A stretch of DNA of 17,179 nucleotides from Spiro-02 sp964465155 (GCA_964465155.1 CAYXIH010000048.1:1-17179); one strand, 5' to 3'; counted from the first letter of the stretch, positions 1 to 6,281 are shown. A program made the numbers and translations. Notes: generated by a model not told the origin, from the letters alone.

Positions 1-27
1 CGCAGCGTACAGGGGGCAACAGTATGA
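1..27 (+). CDS. 3' end of an upstream gene, possibly feoB (partial)
   Basis: From base 1 an open frame reads RSVQGATV and stops at TGA 25-27. That TGA overlaps the ATG of the next gene as ATGA. The same kind of junction occurs three more times in this window between genuine gene pairs, which supports this being a real gene end. The identity as feoB is only inferred, because the following gene is a FeoB-associated protein that normally sits directly behind feoB. The eight visible residues are too few to confirm the family. Confidence 0.4.
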   Translation, partial: RSVQGATV

Positions 28-209
28 GCATCATAGCCAATATCCTGATCATCGCAGTGGTTGTGGTGGCAAGCCTACTGGTCCTGCGCAAGATTCGCCG
101 TGACAAGAAGCGTGGAGGATGCCATGGATGTTCCCACTCCTGTTCGCAGGGGTGTCCCATGGCAAGCATGAACAAAAGCCTGGAAGAGGCATCCAAGAAA
201 CACGCATGA
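24..209 (+). CDS. FeoB-associated Cys-rich membrane protein
   Basis: This is a 61-residue protein with one N-terminal membrane helix (about residues 4-21), followed by a basic stretch RKIRRDKKR and a cysteine cluster of the form CxGCxxxCxxGC (Cys33, 36, 40 and 44). Length, single helix and cysteine pattern match the small FeoB-associated proteins that accompany the ferrous iron transporter FeoB. They are thought to sit in the inner membrane and assist iron transfer, but their exact role is unsettled. The start is supported by a GGGGG stretch 8-12 bases upstream and by the ATGA overlap with the preceding frame. A strong hairpin begins three bases after the stop, so this is probably the last gene of a feo operon. 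Confidence 0.85.
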   Translation: MSIIANILIIAVVVVASLLVLRKIRRDKKRGGCHGCSHSCSQGCPMASMNKSLEEASKKHA

Positions 210-247
210 CACGAATGGCCACTGGAATTCCCGGTGGCCATTCTTTC
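208..247. repeat. 40-bp palindromic repeat, copy 1
   Basis: This 40-bp segment recurs at 639-678 in the same orientation with one mismatch (T at 228 against G at 659), which lies in the hairpin loop. It covers the terminator hairpin plus five bases 5' and four bases 3' of it. Similarity stops immediately beyond both ends. Confidence 0.85.
213..247 (+). terminator. Terminator hairpin after the FeoB-associated gene
   Basis: The arms 213-225 and 231-243 form a 13-bp stem with one T:G pair and a 5-nt AATTC loop. It is followed by TTTC. It starts three bases after the stop codon of the FeoB-associated gene. The U tract is short, so termination may be moderate, but stem strength and placement fit. 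Confidence 0.7.
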
Positions 248-638
248 CATTGGGCTATATCATCGTTACCACTGACTTCAGAAGCAAAATCCCGTTTCTA
301 TTCAAATAAAATAATTAGAAATAATAAATTAATCACTATTTGACAAAACAGAAAATTGTACGGTATTCCTTACATCTTCCTATCTTTCTTGGTATGGCAT
401 GATTTCTCCGACCATGCGCCAAGTTCCTCGACTGTAGCTGACCTGGGCAAGCAGATGGACATACTTCCCCTATGCTATTGAGTGGGAAGATATTCACGAA
501 TGTAGTACAAAAATATGTTGTAGAAACAAAACAAGGAACATATCAAAACCTGCATCTGGGCATCAAATCTGAGGGGTTTTCCAGCTGTTCTATTGCCTTC
601 TCGGGAAAGGCAACCTCTGAAGTTCCTGGCGTCAAATA
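248..638. other. Gene-poor spacer between two copies of a 40-bp repeat
   Basis: No convincing gene is seen in these 391 bases. Bases 290-360 are strongly AT-rich and lead into a consensus -35 box (TTGACA at 340). Two further hairpins follow. One at 388-423 is imperfect: arms CTTGG/CCAAG and GCATG/CATGC around an 11-nt loop. One at 593-613 is perfect: TTGCCTT/AAGGCAA with a 7-nt loop. On the minus strand one frame around 550-635 reads like protein (it contains FPEKAIEQLENPSDL) but has no start and ends quickly, so it may be a gene remnant. An unannotated small RNA on the + strand is possible but not demonstrated. Confidence 0.5.
340..369 (+). promoter_or_regulatory. Possible promoter in the repeat-bounded spacer
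   Basis: A perfect -35 box TTGACA (340-345) is followed after 18 bases by TATTCC (364-369), preceded by an AT-rich run that could act as an UP element. The -10 is weak. No open frame with a ribosome binding site follows, so if active it would make a non-coding transcript or one reading toward the repeat at 639-678. Confidence 0.35.
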
Positions 639-678
639 GACACGAATGGCCACTGGAAGTCCCGGTGGCCATTCTTTC
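639..678. repeat. 40-bp palindromic repeat, copy 2
   Basis: This is a direct copy of 208-247 with one loop mismatch. Here the palindrome lies just beyond the stop codon of the minus-strand gene that ends at 686, so the same element sits at the 3' ends of two convergently oriented transcription units. Confidence 0.85.
644..674 (-). terminator. Terminator hairpin after the mscS-coupled gene
   Basis: The arms 644-656 and 662-674 form a 13-bp stem with one G:T pair and a 5-nt loop. It starts 11 bases beyond the TAA stop of the gene ending at 686. The following minus-strand bases GTGTCTATTT are only partly U-rich. The + strand reading has TTTC after the stem, so it may work in both directions. 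Confidence 0.6.
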
Positions 679-685
679 ATATTGG

Positions 686-1186
686 TTACATCAGCTTGTT
701 TTCAATGAACTTGATCGCTTCATCGCTTTGTTTGTCGATGTTCCTCACCAAGCCACGCAATGCCTTGTCATGGTCAGCTGCCTTGTCGATGGCAGAACTC
801 GCCTTTACGCTGTTCGCAATGCGCCCGACATAGGATGAGAGTTCGCGCACATCCATGTGTTCATGGTTGTCGAAGTGATACGCCTGGATGAGGCGGTTGA
901 CCTTCACGCAGGAGGCGGACAATTGCTTCATGGTCCTGCGCATCTTGGTGGACATCATGATTCCCCCATTGAGCTTGATCGTATTGAGGTCGGCGACCGT
1001 CCTCTTGATCTTGCGCAGCTTCATCAAAGCCAGCTTCAACGGGGAGGTAAAGCACCCGGTGAACAACAACAGCAAAAAGAGGAAGCCGATCAGGATCAGC
1101 CAGAAGTAGAGAGCCTCGAGAACCGGATCAAAGGAAGAATATTGCCCCTCAAAGAAACGGGAAATGGCAGTCATCAGATTCTTCAT
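686..1186 (-). CDS. Small membrane protein of unknown function coupled to the MscS channel
   Basis: I do not recognise this 166-residue protein. It has one strong hydrophobic segment (about residues 25-45, rich in Leu/Phe/Ile). A basic, probably helical cytoplasmic part of about 120 residues follows, with many Lys/Arg and regular hydrophobic positions that suggest helical bundles or coiled-coil association. Its ATG overlaps the TGA of the upstream MscS gene as ATGA, and GGAGGTG lies six bases before the start, so the two products are probably made in a fixed ratio. The gene ends at a hairpin. The tight coupling suggests a partner or modulator of the channel, which is inference only. Confidence 0.8.
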   Translation of the reverse strand: MKNLMTAISRFFEGQYSSFDPVLEALYFWLILIGFLFLLLLFTGCFTSPLKLALMKLRKIKRTVADLNTIKLNGGIMMSTKMRRTMKQLSASCVKVNRLIQAYHFDNHEHMDVRELSSYVGRIANSVKASSAIDKAADHDKALRGLVRNIDKQSDEAIKFIENKLM

Positions 1187-2304
1187 TTTGCACCTCCGGC
1201 TGTCTTATCGGAAGCAACGGCACTCTTCTTCTTGGGTGCCGGTTCCTTGGATGTCGAGGCAGCAGCCTTTGCAGGGGCAACCTTGGTTGGTGCCACCTTC
1301 TCTTGGGTTGCCGGGCTCGGCTCCTTGGCCACTGCCTGAGCAGCAGCTGGCTTAGGTGCCGTCACTTTGGGAGAAGCTGCCTTGCCAGATACAGTTGCAC
1401 TGGATGCCTTGTACCTGCGTGGCTTGGTCGTCGTATCGACTGTCACAGGTGTCGGTTTCTCTCTTGGAGGCTTTGGCACGGTACTGTCCTTGGCAGGGAC
1501 AGCACGCTGGGACAACGTGACCTGTGGGAACGGAATAGTGATCGAAGCATCGGCAAGGGCATCATACACAGTCTTCTGGATCTCAAAGTACGATGGGAAG
1601 TAGTTGGTGGAGTCAATCCATGACCAGGTCATGATCTCCAGGGAACTGGAGTCTGCCTTCCAGAAGAAGGCCTGTGGAGCCGGGGAATCAAGGACATTCT
1701 GGCAACTCTTGAGGGACTTCCTGATCACAGTCAGCGCAGTGTCCACATCGGTGTCGTAGTCGACGCTGAACTGGAGGTCAAGTCTCCTGAACATATTCGA
1801 GTTGTAGTTGAGGATCCTGGAGTTGAAGACCATCTTGTTGGGAAGGATCAGGCGACGGTTGTCGACCGTGCACAAAATGGTGTTCATCAAGCGCAACTCT
1901 TCGATCGTCCCCTCCTCGTCGCCGATCTTCACATAGTCTCCGACCTTGAAGGGGCGTGTCCCAATCATCACCAGGCCATTGGCGACGTTGGCTATGCTGT
2001 CCTGGACGGCAAGACCGATTGCAACACCAGTGGCAGAGAGGATTGCGATCATGGTGGTAAGGGGTACCTTGAGCTTCTGCAGGCAGTAGAGCAACAGCAC
2101 GATATACAGCAATACCCGCGAAGCAGTCAGGAAGAAACTCACCAGGGCATTGTCCAGCTTGGACATCAGCATCAGCCGCTTGAGCAGCAGCATGAGCATC
2201 TTGATGGTGATTATCCCAAAGATCAAAGCAATAATAACCATGAGGATGGAATTTCCACTCCCCTCAAAGAATTTCTCAATGGCCGATAATTTGACAGAAT
2301 CCAT
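1183..2304 (-). CDS. MscS-family mechanosensitive ion channel with long Ala/Pro/Lys-rich tail
   Basis: This is a 373-residue inner-membrane channel of the MscS type, which opens under membrane tension and lets solutes out during osmotic downshock. Three membrane helices are visible: about 19-42, 55-76 and the pore-lining helix about 82-113. The last contains ATGVAIGLAVQDSIANVANG, with the Gly/Ala spacing typical of MscS TM3. The beta domain follows (RPFKVGDYVKIGDEEGTIEE, then LPNK), and then an alpha/beta domain to about residue 266. Residues 267-373 are an unusual low-complexity tail rich in Ala, Pro, Lys, Thr and Ser, not part of the usual fold. The start has GGGAGG six bases upstream. The stop overlaps the start of the next gene (ATGA). 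Confidence 0.93.
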   Translation of the reverse strand: MDSVKLSAIEKFFEGSGNSILMVIIALIFGIITIKMLMLLLKRLMLMSKLDNALVSFFLTASRVLLYIVLLLYCLQKLKVPLTTMIAILSATGVAIGLAVQDSIANVANGLVMIGTRPFKVGDYVKIGDEEGTIEELRLMNTILCTVDNRRLILPNKMVFNSRILNYNSNMFRRLDLQFSVDYDTDVDTALTVIRKSLKSCQNVLDSPAPQAFFWKADSSSLEIMTWSWIDSTNYFPSYFEIQKTVYDALADASITIPFPQVTLSQRAVPAKDSTVPKPPREKPTPVTVDTTTKPRRYKASSATVSGKAASPKVTAPKPAAAQAVAKEPSPATQEKVAPTKVAPAKAAASTSKEPAPKKKSAVASDKTAGGAK

Positions 2305-2461
2305 TCATCCTCCCACAACAATGATTCCAATTGTGCACGCGCAGAACAAGACACGGCACCGTTGCCCAAGGGCAACAGCTCCTGTTTCGGATGCTACAAG
2401 CATCAAGAGGGTATCTCAATCCATGGGATACCAGTACCGCATGTTCTCATTCGCACCCGAT

Positions 2462-2489
2462 ACTATATCATGCGCAAACCTATGAAGAA
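2462..2489 (-). promoter_or_regulatory. Possible mscS promoter
   Basis: On the minus strand TTCTTC (2489-2484) is followed after 16 bases by TATAGT (2467-2462). It would give a leader of about 150 bases containing a perfect hairpin GTTGCCC-TT-GGGCAAC at 2361-2376. The -35 is a poor match. A 7-bp inverted repeat (TCACCAA/TTGGTGA, 2492-2517) lies just upstream and could be an operator. Confidence 0.3.
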
Positions 2490-2555
2490 CATCACCAATG
2501 AATGGAAAATTTGGTGACATGATAATAAAACAAACAAAACACACACAGGAAGGCT

Positions 2556-2576
2556 CAGGTAGGGGGCTCCTACCTG
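2556..2576 (-). terminator. Terminator after the small two-TM protein
   Basis: The arms CAGGTAGG and CCTACCTG (2556-2563 and 2569-2576) form a perfect 8-bp stem with a 5-nt loop, about 20 bases beyond the stop at 2597. U-rich stretches (GTTTTGTTTG) follow only some 15 bases later, so this is a less typical intrinsic terminator. Confidence 0.55.
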
Positions 2577-2596
2577 AATCTCTGGGACACACCAGG

Positions 2597-2929
2597 CTAT
2601 GCCTGCGGCGCAACTTCAGGCTGCTGTGGTGGAACCTCAGTAGGTTCTGCCTCTTTCTGAGATGACTCAGGCTGTTTGGAGGGAGCAGCGTTTGCTGAGA
2701 GTTTTTGTACCGCCTGCATGAGGATCATGAGCTTGTCTGTGGTAAACCCCATCCACAAGAAAATGATGCCAAAGATTGTTGCCGCAAGGGCACCACCAAA
2801 ATACGGCAATGCAATGAACATTCTGAAATATACTGCACCTGACCTAGAAGAGGTGACTTGCCCTTCCATTGCACCAACGATCACAAGCACAACAGCCCCA
2901 ATGACACAGCACCATCCGAGAATTTTCAT
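2597..2929 (-). CDS. Small membrane protein, two TM helices, unknown function
   Basis: This 110-residue protein is not recognised. It has two hydrophobic helices, about residues 5-22 and 42-62, joined by a short polar loop. A cytoplasmic-looking tail of about 45 residues is rich in Pro, Glu, Gln and Ala and ends in PQQPEVAPQA. The start at 2929 is chosen because AAGGAAGG lies directly upstream at the right distance. The longer frame back to 3016 lacks such a site and adds a polar extension before the first helix. The gene stands alone, with its own candidate promoter at 3101-3130 and a hairpin behind it. Confidence 0.7.
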   Translation of the reverse strand: MKILGWCCVIGAVVLVIVGAMEGQVTSSRSGAVYFRMFIALPYFGGALAATIFGIIFLWMGFTTDKLMILMQAVQKLSANAAPSKQPESSQKEAEPTEVPPQQPEVAPQA

Positions 2930-3100
2930 GGATACCCTTCCTTTCAGACTCAGAAGAAAAGCATATTGCAAGCATTCTATTTCATAGCTGCCCACAAGGG
3001 CAGTGTAGAGACACATACGAATATGGCGTGATCAGCAAGGAGGAACAAAGCAACTCTCATACCAAGGGGCGCCTGATGGGAATCTACGCCGTTGGTGATA

Positions 3101-3130
3101 ATTATAGACAAGGGATGGAACAGAGAGCAA
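3101..3130 (-). promoter_or_regulatory. Promoter for the small two-TM protein gene
   Basis: On the minus strand TTGCTC (3130-3125) is followed after 18 bases by a perfect TATAAT (3106-3101). It lies just downstream of the nagB terminator and about 170 bases before the start at 2929, leaving a long leader of unknown role. Confidence 0.55.
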
Positions 3131-3153
3131 GAAAAAATATCGGTCAGCACATC

Positions 3154-3202
3154 AAAAAAAGCCACGCAAGGCCAATACGAATTGCATCGGGGCATTGCGT
3201 GG
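3154..3202 (-). terminator. Intrinsic terminator after nagB
   Basis: On the minus strand the arms CCACGCAA (3202-3195) and TTGCGTGG (3169-3162) form an 8-bp stem. C and then seven T (3160-3154) follow. The 25-base loop can fold a small inner hairpin (CAAT-TCGT-ATTG). This is the most classical terminator in the window, about 40 bases beyond the nagB stop. Confidence 0.8.
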
Positions 3203-3240
3203 GCAATTTCATGAGAATATAGGATGTCTAAACAGTATCT

Positions 3241-4047
3241 CTATACGTCGGAAACAGCTAGATTGGCACCCTCGATATCCTTGAAGTACTTGTACGTGTC
3301 AACCTTCAGCTCGCCACAGGCTGGCTCGTCACATACGATGATCGCCTTGGGATGCAGCTGCAGGGCGCTGCAGGTCCACTGCTGGCTCACGCCACCCTCG
3401 ACCGACTCACGCAGCGCACGTGCCTTGTTGTGGCCGTTGACGAGGATCAGGACAGTCTTTGCGTCCATGACGGTCTTCACACCGACAGTCAGGGCTGTCG
3501 AAGGAACCTTGCTGATGTCGTTGTCGAAGAAACGGCTGTTCATCACCTTGGTATCGAACGTCAGGCTCTTGATGCGTGTCTGGGAATTGAGGGAGCTGAA
3601 CGGCTCGTTGAAAGCCAGGTGGCCGTCTGCCCCGATACCACCGAGGAAGAGGTCAATGCCGCCTAGCTTGGCGATGCGCTGTTCATATCCGCGGCACTCT
3701 GCCTCAAGGTCAGGAGCATTCCCGTTGAGGATGTTCACCTGGTCGGCAGGGATATCGATGTGGCTGAAGAAATTGTCCCACATGAACGTATGGTAGCTCT
3801 GCGGATGGTCCTTGGGGATGCCCACATATTCGTCCATGTTGAACGTGACGACATGCTTGAAGGAGACATATCCTGCCTTGTTGAGGCGGATCAGCTCACG
3901 GTAGGTCCCAAGGGGGGAACTGCCGGTGGGAAGGCCCAGGACAAACGGCTTGTCTGCCGTTGGCTGGTATGCGCGGATGGCATCCGCAATATAGCGTGCT
4001 GCCCACAAGGACATATCCTGATAATCTGGTTCAATTATGACTCTCAT
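3241..4047 (-). CDS. nagB: Glucosamine-6-phosphate deaminase
   Basis: This 268-residue cytoplasmic enzyme converts glucosamine 6-phosphate to fructose 6-phosphate and ammonia, feeding amino sugars into glycolysis. Hallmarks are the phosphate-binding GLPTGSSPLGTY (38-49), FNMDEYVG with Asp72, and GGIGADGHLAFNEP with Asp141, His143 and Glu148. These fall at the same numbers as the catalytic residues of the E. coli enzyme. The C-terminal part (SRFFDND, LQLHPKAIIVCDEP) also matches the family, and length is normal. The start at 4047 is chosen because GGGAGG lies seven bases upstream; the longer frame to 4095 runs back through the promoter region. No nagA or sugar transporter lies beside it. A promoter and an inverted repeat precede it. 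Confidence 0.97.
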   Translation of the reverse strand: MRVIIEPDYQDMSLWAARYIADAIRAYQPTADKPFVLGLPTGSSPLGTYRELIRLNKAGYVSFKHVVTFNMDEYVGIPKDHPQSYHTFMWDNFFSHIDIPADQVNILNGNAPDLEAECRGYEQRIAKLGGIDLFLGGIGADGHLAFNEPFSSLNSQTRIKSLTFDTKVMNSRFFDNDISKVPSTALTVGVKTVMDAKTVLILVNGHNKARALRESVEGGVSQQWTCSALQLHPKAIIVCDEPACGELKVDTYKYFKDIEGANLAVSDV

Positions 4048-4063
4048 CTTTTTCCTCCCGCTT

Positions 4064-4099
4064 CCAATTGTGGAAACACTGTTATTTAACCACAATCGG
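4064..4099. promoter_or_regulatory. Inverted repeat at the nagB promoter, candidate operator
   Basis: The arms CCAATTGTGG (4064-4073) and CCACAATCGG (4090-4099) are inverted copies matching at 9 of 10 positions, separated by 16 bases that contain the predicted -10 box. One arm sits in the -10/-35 spacer and the other just past the expected start of transcription, a typical place for a repressor. The regulator is unknown. Confidence 0.5.
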
Positions 4100-4112
4100 C
4101 ATCAAGAAACAA
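4083..4112 (-). promoter_or_regulatory. Possible nagB promoter
   Basis: On the minus strand TTGTTT (4112-4107) and TAAATA (4088-4083) are spaced by 18 bases, giving a start near 4076 and a leader of roughly 30 bases. No terminator hairpin separates mnmA from nagB, so read-through from mnmA is also possible. Confidence 0.45.
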
Positions 4113-4128
4113 CCATGGATGTTCTCTC

Positions 4129-5232
4129 TCAGAAAGCAGCCTCGATAATGCCTCCGCAAAGCACCACGTCATCATCGTAGACGACCAGCGACTGTCCTGG
4201 GGTTGCAGCCTTCACCGGCTCGTCGAACACGACTTCCAGGCGACCACCATCGAGCATACGGGCTGTTGCCTCCTTGGGCTGACCGGTTGACCGGATCTTG
4301 GCCATGACACGCCTATCTGCATCAATGGAGGGGACTGACCCCCACACCACTTGGTCTGCCTGCACCGTCTGCTGGTAGGTCTCTTCCTCGTACCCGACAA
4401 CCACCTCGTTCTTCTGTGGACGCAGGGCAAGGACATACAAAGGACGGCTGGCGGCCACGCCCAGCCCACGGCGCTGGCCAATGGTATAGTGCCATACCCC
4501 CTCATGGGTACCCAGCATATGGCCTTCGGTATCGACGATGTTTCCCTTCTCGGAGTCGACACCCAGCAAATCGCTGTAGTCACCTCCGTAGAAATCCTGG
4601 CTCTCGTCCATACCCTCGCGGTGGAAGCCATGGGCAACGTCAATCTTCCGCACCTCCTCCTTGGTCATGCCCCCCAGGGGGAACATCACGGTGGAGAGCT
4701 GCTTCTGGCTGAGGCGGTAGAGGAAATAGGTCTGGTCCTTGGGCAGGTCGACGGGACGGCGCAATCCATAGCGCCCAGTAGCAGGATTGAAGAGCACCTG
4801 GGCATAATGGCCCGTTGCAAACCGGTCGAACACCAATCCGCTTTCACGGGCAAAATCGACCAACGCACCAAACTTCACCAGCGCATTGCACCAGACACAC
4901 GGATTGGGTGTACGCCCATCCAGGTATTCATCACGGAAGTTGCGCAAGACGGTACGCTCATACAGCTCGCTGCAGTCGAGCACGACATGCTCGATGCCAA
5001 TCTTGCGGCAGATCTCCTTGGTGGCGGCGATATCCTCTTGTTTGTCGGGGCTGTAGCAGCTGTTCATCTTGGGCGCGTTGCCACCATTGATCTCCAACAG
5101 CCGTTTGGCCGTAGGATTGTCTTCCTTCCAGATGGTCATTGTCACGCCCACTACATCATGCCCCTGCTCCTTGAGCAGGAGAGCCACAACCGAAGAATCG
5201 ATTCCGCCGCTCATTCCAACCAATATCCGCAT
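4129..5232 (-). CDS. mnmA: tRNA-uridine 2-sulfurtransferase MnmA, variant cysteine pattern
   Basis: This 367-residue enzyme adds sulfur to position 2 of the wobble uridine in tRNA-Lys, -Glu and -Gln. The N-terminal ATP-pyrophosphatase domain has the P-loop SGGIDSS (8-14). The tRNA-contact and catalytic region follows (GRTPNPCVWCNALVKFG, 106-122; FATGHYAQ), then YFLYRLSQ, HYTIGQRRGLG (248-258) and a C-terminal beta-barrel ending CGGIIEA. The start at 5232 is chosen for GGAG upstream and because MRILVGMSGG is the usual N-terminus. Oddity: the segment where E. coli has its second catalytic cysteine reads ESQDFYGGDYSDLLG and has none. Instead there is a CxxC (Cys112, Cys115) and Cys59 in NSCYSPDKQED. 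This resembles variants in other anaerobes and suggests different sulfur or Fe-S chemistry. Confidence 0.94.
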   Translation of the reverse strand: MRILVGMSGGIDSSVVALLLKEQGHDVVGVTMTIWKEDNPTAKRLLEINGGNAPKMNSCYSPDKQEDIAATKEICRKIGIEHVVLDCSELYERTVLRNFRDEYLDGRTPNPCVWCNALVKFGALVDFARESGLVFDRFATGHYAQVLFNPATGRYGLRRPVDLPKDQTYFLYRLSQKQLSTVMFPLGGMTKEEVRKIDVAHGFHREGMDESQDFYGGDYSDLLGVDSEKGNIVDTEGHMLGTHEGVWHYTIGQRRGLGVAASRPLYVLALRPQKNEVVVGYEEETYQQTVQADQVVWGSVPSIDADRRVMAKIRSTGQPKEATARMLDGGRLEVVFDEPVKAATPGQSLVVYDDDVVLCGGIIEAAF

Positions 5233-5268
5233 ATTCAACTCCGTTGGGGGACAACCCCTTGCAAACCA

Positions 5269-5298
5269 ATGATATCTGTTTTCCCTGCCATTGGACAA
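5269..5298 (-). promoter_or_regulatory. Possible mnmA promoter
   Basis: On the minus strand TTGTCC (5298-5293) is followed after 18 bases by TATCAT (5274-5269), about 35 bases before the mnmA start. It lies just downstream of the hydrolase terminator. Confidence 0.45.
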
Positions 5299-5316
5299 CC
5301 GCATCCACATAGACAG

Positions 5317-5346
5317 CTGTGGCCCGGACATATGCCCGGGCCACAG
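5317..5346 (-). terminator. Hairpin terminator after the hydrolase gene
   Basis: The arms 5317-5327 and 5336-5346 form a perfect 11-bp GC-rich stem with an 8-nt loop. It lies about 18 bases beyond the hydrolase stop. The tail CTGTCTATG is not strongly U-rich. Confidence 0.65.
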
Positions 5347-5363
5347 GGAATGACAACCTATTC

Positions 5364-6230
5364 TCAGAGGGTGCGCACGAACCAGTCGACGGTGGTGTCG
5401 GCAAGCTGGCCAAAGAAGGTCAGGTCACCGGAGAAAACACCATAGAGGTGGTCTGTTCCCTCGATGGGAAGCAGTTCGCTCTTGGGGTTCTGTGCAACTG
5501 CCTGCACCTTCTCGCTGTCGCTGAAGGGTACGGTGTCGTCCAAGGTCCCATGGATGGATGCAATGGGTGCCTTGATCTTCGATGCATACTCCAGCACGTC
5601 CATCGAGTCGGCTTCCTCAATCCACTTCAGGCCAAGATGTGCATCGGGGCGGAACCCGAACACGAACACAGCATAGCCCTGCTCCTTGGCATCCTTGCGC
5701 ATCTGCTCAGTTGCCATGGAACCGATATCCAATGCGCCTGCCCAAGTGGCGACGCTCTTGAACTCATCCAGCACGCTTGCCGCAAGCAATGCATCGGTAC
5801 CACCCTGTGACCAGCCCAGGATACCAACCCTGTCCATGTCCACCACGTTGGTACCAGCAAGGTATCCCATCACTGCAGCCACGTCAGAAATGGCTTCGGT
5901 GTTGCTGTAGATGACATAATCGGCAGTGCTGTCGCCACAACCGGGGAAGTCGAATCTGATCGAACCAATCCCGGCTTCTGCAAGCATGGGGGCAAGCATC
6001 TTGTATGCATCGCCAGCCTCATCCTTGGACGAACCCGTGCCATGGAGCATGACTACCATAGGAACTACCTCATCCCCAGCAGGAATTACCACGGTAGCGG
6101 GGATCTGGTGGTCGGCGTTGTCTATCAGGACGGAATACTCCGTCGTCGTCTCACGCATCTCCGTCTTTGCGGAGGTACAGCCGGTAAGGAGGCACACTGC
6201 TGCCAACATCACAAGTACAATTTTCTTCAT
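5364..6230 (-). CDS. Alpha/beta-hydrolase, predicted lipoprotein
   Basis: This is a 288-residue serine hydrolase. The N-terminus MKKIVLVMLAAVCLLTGC is a lipoprotein signal with the lipidated cysteine at 18, so the enzyme should be anchored in the periplasm. The fold shows an oxyanion segment LHGTGSSKDE (62-71), the nucleophile elbow GWSQGG with Ser141, an acid in HGTLDDTVPF (Asp231 or 232) and the catalytic His261 in GTDHLYG. FDFPGCGDS is also typical of dipeptidyl-peptidase or esterase-like alpha/beta-hydrolases. The substrate cannot be told; an acyl ester or peptide are both possible. The start at 6230 has AGGAG eight bases upstream and begins the signal peptide. It is a single gene with its own promoter and a hairpin behind it. 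Confidence 0.88.
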   Translation of the reverse strand: MKKIVLVMLAAVCLLTGCTSAKTEMRETTTEYSVLIDNADHQIPATVVIPAGDEVVPMVVMLHGTGSSKDEAGDAYKMLAPMLAEAGIGSIRFDFPGCGDSTADYVIYSNTEAISDVAAVMGYLAGTNVVDMDRVGILGWSQGGTDALLAASVLDEFKSVATWAGALDIGSMATEQMRKDAKEQGYAVFVFGFRPDAHLGLKWIEEADSMDVLEYASKIKAPIASIHGTLDDTVPFSDSEKVQAVAQNPKSELLPIEGTDHLYGVFSGDLTFFGQLADTTVDWFVRTL

Positions 6231-6252
6231 TCTATTGACTCCTATGCCGTGG

Positions 6253-6281
6253 AGCATACATCCCTGTGGCGGCAAAGTCAA
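6253..6281 (-). promoter_or_regulatory. Promoter of the hydrolase gene
   Basis: On the minus strand TTGACT (6281-6276) and TATGCT (6258-6253) are spaced by exactly 17 bases. The expected start near 6246 leaves a short leader with AGGAG before the ATG at 6230. Confidence 0.65.

Noticed and set aside
475..672. Minus-strand 65-codon frame over the spacer and the second repeat copy
   Set aside because: Its first codons lie inside the palindromic repeat, there is no ribosome binding site, and the protein has no recognisable pattern. A neighbouring frame looks slightly more protein-like but has no start and stops after about 30 codons; at most it is a remnant.
208..678. Transposon or IS bounded by the two 40-bp repeats
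   Set aside because: The repeats are direct, not inverted. No transposase-like frame lies between them, and each copy makes sense as a terminator at a gene end.
2416..2613. Minus-strand 65-codon frame between the small membrane protein gene and mscS
   Set aside because: It overlaps the terminator at 2556-2576 and the mscS promoter region, has no ribosome binding site and shows no domain.
2930..3016. Longer N-terminus for the two-TM protein (start at 3016)
   Set aside because: The internal ATG at 2929 has AAGGAAGG at ideal spacing and leads directly into the first helix, while the upstream ATG has no such site.
4351..5445. 364-codon + strand frame opposite mnmA
   Set aside because: It is a shadow of a well-supported mnmA gene with all family motifs. 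It runs through the hydrolase-mnmA spacer, and its His/Gln-rich composition is typical of antisense frames in moderately GC-rich genes.
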